From Nocardia miyunensis NBRC 108239 (GTDB taxonomy: Bacteria; Actinomycetota; Actinomycetes; Mycobacteriales; Mycobacteriaceae), in assembly GCF_001613065.1 (NCBI RefSeq), contig NZ_BDBQ01000089.1:1-64000 (forward strand): 64,000 bases of DNA, read 5' to 3'. This document shows, one piece after another, positions 62,301 through 64,000 of the stretch. A program made the position numbers and the translations under genes. Numbering within the stretch: position 1 is the first letter of the stretch; each line of letters starts with the position of its first letter. The notes beneath the pieces are model-generated. The model did no database searches and was not told where the DNA came from. It saw only the letters and a program-made list of their open reading frames with translations.

Positions 62301-63359
62301 TCAGCGCAACAGGGGGAGCACCTGCTCGCCCTGACGCCGGAGCTCCCGCAGATACGGGGTGTCGGACAGCACGAAGTGGGTGATGCCCAGATCCTGGTAT
62401 CGCCGAAGGGATTTGGCGACGTCATCGGGGGAGCCGACCAGCCAGGTGGTTCCCGCGCCACCGCCGCCGACCCGGCCGGGGGCGGTGTACAGATTGTCGT
62501 CGAGCACCTCACCGCGGGTCGCGAGATCGTAGAGGCGTTGCTGCCCGATGGCGGTTTTCCGTTGTGAATCGACTTCCGCGGCAGCGCGTTTCGCCATCTC
62601 TTCCACACGGGCTCGGGCATCGGTCCAGGCCTGTTCGGTGGTGTCGCGCACGACGGTGGTGACCCGCAGGCCGAATTGCAGTGGCGGGAGTTCGCGGCCG
62701 AGCCGGTCGCTCAGCTGCCGGAGGCGTTCGATGCGTTCGCGGATGTCGGCGAGGGGCTCGCCCCAGAACAACTGCACGTCCGCGACGCTCGCGGCGACCC
62801 GTTCGGCCGCGGGTGACGCGCCGCCGAAGTAGAGAGTGGGATGCGGCCGGCCCTCGCGCGTGGGAACTCGCGGCAGCACGGTGGAATCCTCCACACGGTA
62901 ATGCTTTCCGTGATGGGTGACGTTCCGCTCGGTCCACAGTCGGCGGACCAGCCGGATGAATTCCTCGGTGCGGGCGTAGCGGTCGGCCTGATCCGGTTCG
63001 GTCTCGCCGTAGGCGGCCGCGTCATCGGATCCCGAGACGATGTTGATTCGCACCCGGCCACCGGAGAGCTGATCGAGAGTCGCTGCGGCAGAGGCGAAAT
63101 GGGCGGGACGCCAGTAGCCCGGCCGGATCGCGACGAGCGGTTCGAACGTGCGGGTGCGCGCGGCCAGGGCGGTCGCGACGGTAAGGGTGTCCGGCCGTCC
63201 CCAGCCGGTGCCCACCAACGCCCCCTGCCAACCGTGCTGTTCCAGCGCCTGCGCCTGGTCCGCGAGTGTGTCGAGGCTGTTGTGGTCTGCGCTGACGGGC
63301 TCACCCCGGTGGCCCGGCGCCGACTGATTGGGGATGTACCAGAGGAATTCGGCGCTCAT
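62301..63359 (-). CDS. LLM-class monooxygenase, SsuD (alkanesulfonate) type
   Basis: 352 residues. MSAEFLWYIPNQSAPGHRGE, TLADQAQALEQHGWQGALVG and GRVRINIVSGSDDAAAYGET match FMNH2-dependent alkanesulfonate monooxygenases, which release sulfite from C1-C8 sulfonates. TLYFGGASPAAERVAASVAD is the usual flavin-site region. ATG 63359. Convergent with the LysR gene, 5 bp between the stops. It probably works with one of the sulfonate importers. Confidence 0.9.
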   Translation of the reverse strand: MSAEFLWYIPNQSAPGHRGEPVSADHNSLDTLADQAQALEQHGWQGALVGTGWGRPDTLTVATALAARTRTFEPLVAIRPGYWRPAHFASAAATLDQLSGGRVRINIVSGSDDAAAYGETEPDQADRYARTEEFIRLVRRLWTERNVTHHGKHYRVEDSTVLPRVPTREGRPHPTLYFGGASPAAERVAASVADVQLFWGEPLADIRERIERLRQLSDRLGRELPPLQFGLRVTTVVRDTTEQAWTDARARVEEMAKRAAAEVDSQRKTAIGQQRLYDLATRGEVLDDNLYTAPGRVGGGGAGTTWLVGSPDDVAKSLRRYQDLGITHFVLSDTPYLRELRRQGEQVLPLLR

Positions 63360-63628
63360 CGGGCGGTCCTGTTCGGTGGTCGTGATCTGCGGCGGGTCAC
63401 GCCGCAGACCACGGTCGGTGCGGATCTGTCCGGCGTGGCGAACACCGAAATTATGACCCGCACATCGGGTGCCGACGCTCGCCCGCGTCCCGCGCCGAAC
63501 CTTCGGAAGGTCCCGTGATCTGCATGTATTCGACCGTGACAGAGATAAACTCCGGCCGATTCGAGATCGCGGCGAATCAGGCACATCCCTCGAACGCGGC
63601 CAGGAAACCCTCGAAGTCGTCGAGTCAT

Positions 63629-63731
63629 CGCTCGCACAGAATCGCCATGATCGTAAGGATTTCCACCACCACTGCCGACCCCGATGATGGACATCAGTTG
63701 TCCCGCAGTCGAAGTGCGGGCCGAGTACGAC
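63629..63731 (+). repeat. 103-bp direct repeat, copy B
   Basis: Second copy of 61296-61398. The part aligned with the LysR start encodes MMDISCPAVEVRAEYDVAG before an early stop. It may be the decayed 5' end of a duplicated LysR gene or a shared regulatory leader for the gene at 63803. Confidence 0.75.
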
Positions 63732-63802
63732 GTCGCGGGCCTATCCCTGTGATGTGCCCGGTGTCGAGGGCACCCGAGGCGAAATATCTTCGAGGAGTTG
63801 CG

Positions 63803-63967
63803 ATGACCAGCACCGATATCAGTGCGCCACCCGTGCCGCGGCCCGGGTCGCCCGAGCTGGCGGAATTTCTCACCGAGGTGGCCACCGATGCGAAGCGGCG
63901 ACGGCCCGAAGGCGGGATCGAGCCGCCGAACCGGGCATTGGCGCAGGTGCGGGCGTTGCATTTCTGA
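63803..63967 (+). CDS. Short frame, possibly the start of an acyl-CoA dehydrogenase/SfnB-like gene
   Basis: 54 residues from ATG 63803, with CGAGGAG upstream. The sequence SPELAEFLTEVATDAKRRRP, then NRALAQVRALHF, looks like the first helices of acyl-CoA-dehydrogenase-fold monooxygenases (DszC/SfnB group), but the frame stops at 63967. A frameshift or truncation is possible; the window ends 33 bases later, so it cannot be settled. Confidence 0.4.
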   Translation: MTSTDISAPPVPRPGSPELAEFLTEVATDAKRRRPEGGIEPPNRALAQVRALHF

Positions 63968-64000
63968 ATCGCGTCGGTCGATTCGCATCGTGAGGAGTGA

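Noticed and set aside
63551..63588. GATTC...GAATC inverted arms near 63560-63580 as a further LacI site
   Set aside because: The arms are 11 bp apart and in the opposite order from AAATC-N5-GATTC, so they do not fit the motif.
1..64000. CRISPR arrays, rRNA or tRNA genes, phage or plasmid replication genes
   Set aside because: No regularly spaced repeats, no cloverleaf or rRNA-like stretches and no integrase, terminase or replication protein were recognised. A tRNAscan/Infernal run would be decisive.

Overview
This is a GC-rich actinobacterial chromosome segment, most likely Nocardia or a close relative in the Mycobacteriales. Pointers are a nickel/cobalt pair matching mycobacterial NmtR/CtpJ, an Rv3406-like sulfate-ester dioxygenase, several F420- or flavin-type LLM oxidoreductases, a DUF574-type SAM methyltransferase, a DinB/mycothiol-type protein and a PapA-like condensation-domain remnant. 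I see no rRNA, tRNA, CRISPR array or intact transposon. It looks like an accessory, regulator-rich region with much gene decay.

Layout. 0.2-9.1 kb: TetR regulator, crotonase, an SDR with an internal deletion, a methyltransferase, a broken GT39 glycosyltransferase, an esterase with an aldehyde dehydrogenase, and msrB-msrA. 9.6-16.1 kb: TetR, a truncated condensation-domain gene, a 2-oxoglutarate sulfate-ester dioxygenase, and a four-gene osmoprotectant/quaternary-amine ABC transporter. 16.3-19.1 kb: TetR with a histone-like tail, a hypothetical gene, and a tandem YdcZ-type transporter pair behind a foldable leader. 19.1-24.3 kb: LacI-family regulator divergent from an arylsulfotransferase-like gene and an SsuCBA-type ABC transporter. 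24.3-35.2 kb: mixed regulators and oxidoreductases among many remnants (marR, isochorismatase, IS3, SDR/MmyB-like pair, YdcZ fragment, FUSC fragment) and a tandem DUF1003-RyR membrane protein. 35.2-41.1 kb: LLM, LysR and SDR redox genes. 41.4-47.4 kb: a catabolic island of two PuuE-like deacetylases, an NCS1 permease, a GAF protein and an MFS transporter, divergent from a GntR/FCD regulator. 47.8-52.7 kb: an atypical P450, DUF2165 protein, peroxiredoxin and nmtR-ctpJ. 52.9-64 kb: a large organosulfur-type operon (TauD dioxygenase, two LLM monooxygenases, Dpp-type ABC transporter), then LysR, an SsuD-like LLM and the start of another gene.

How it fits together. Sulfur scavenging is the main theme: two sulfate-ester/sulfonate dioxygenases, an arylsulfotransferase-like protein, an SsuABC-type importer, three NtaA/SsuD-like LLM enzymes and Msr repair enzymes. 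The strongest new signal is a 15-bp imperfect palindrome, AAATC-N5-GATTC. It occurs twice between the LacI-family gene and the SsuABC operon and once, 32 kb away, in front of the TauD-LLM-Dpp operon. This suggests that one regulator controls both loci. A related 103-bp direct repeat flanks the LysR/SsuD-like pair at the right end.
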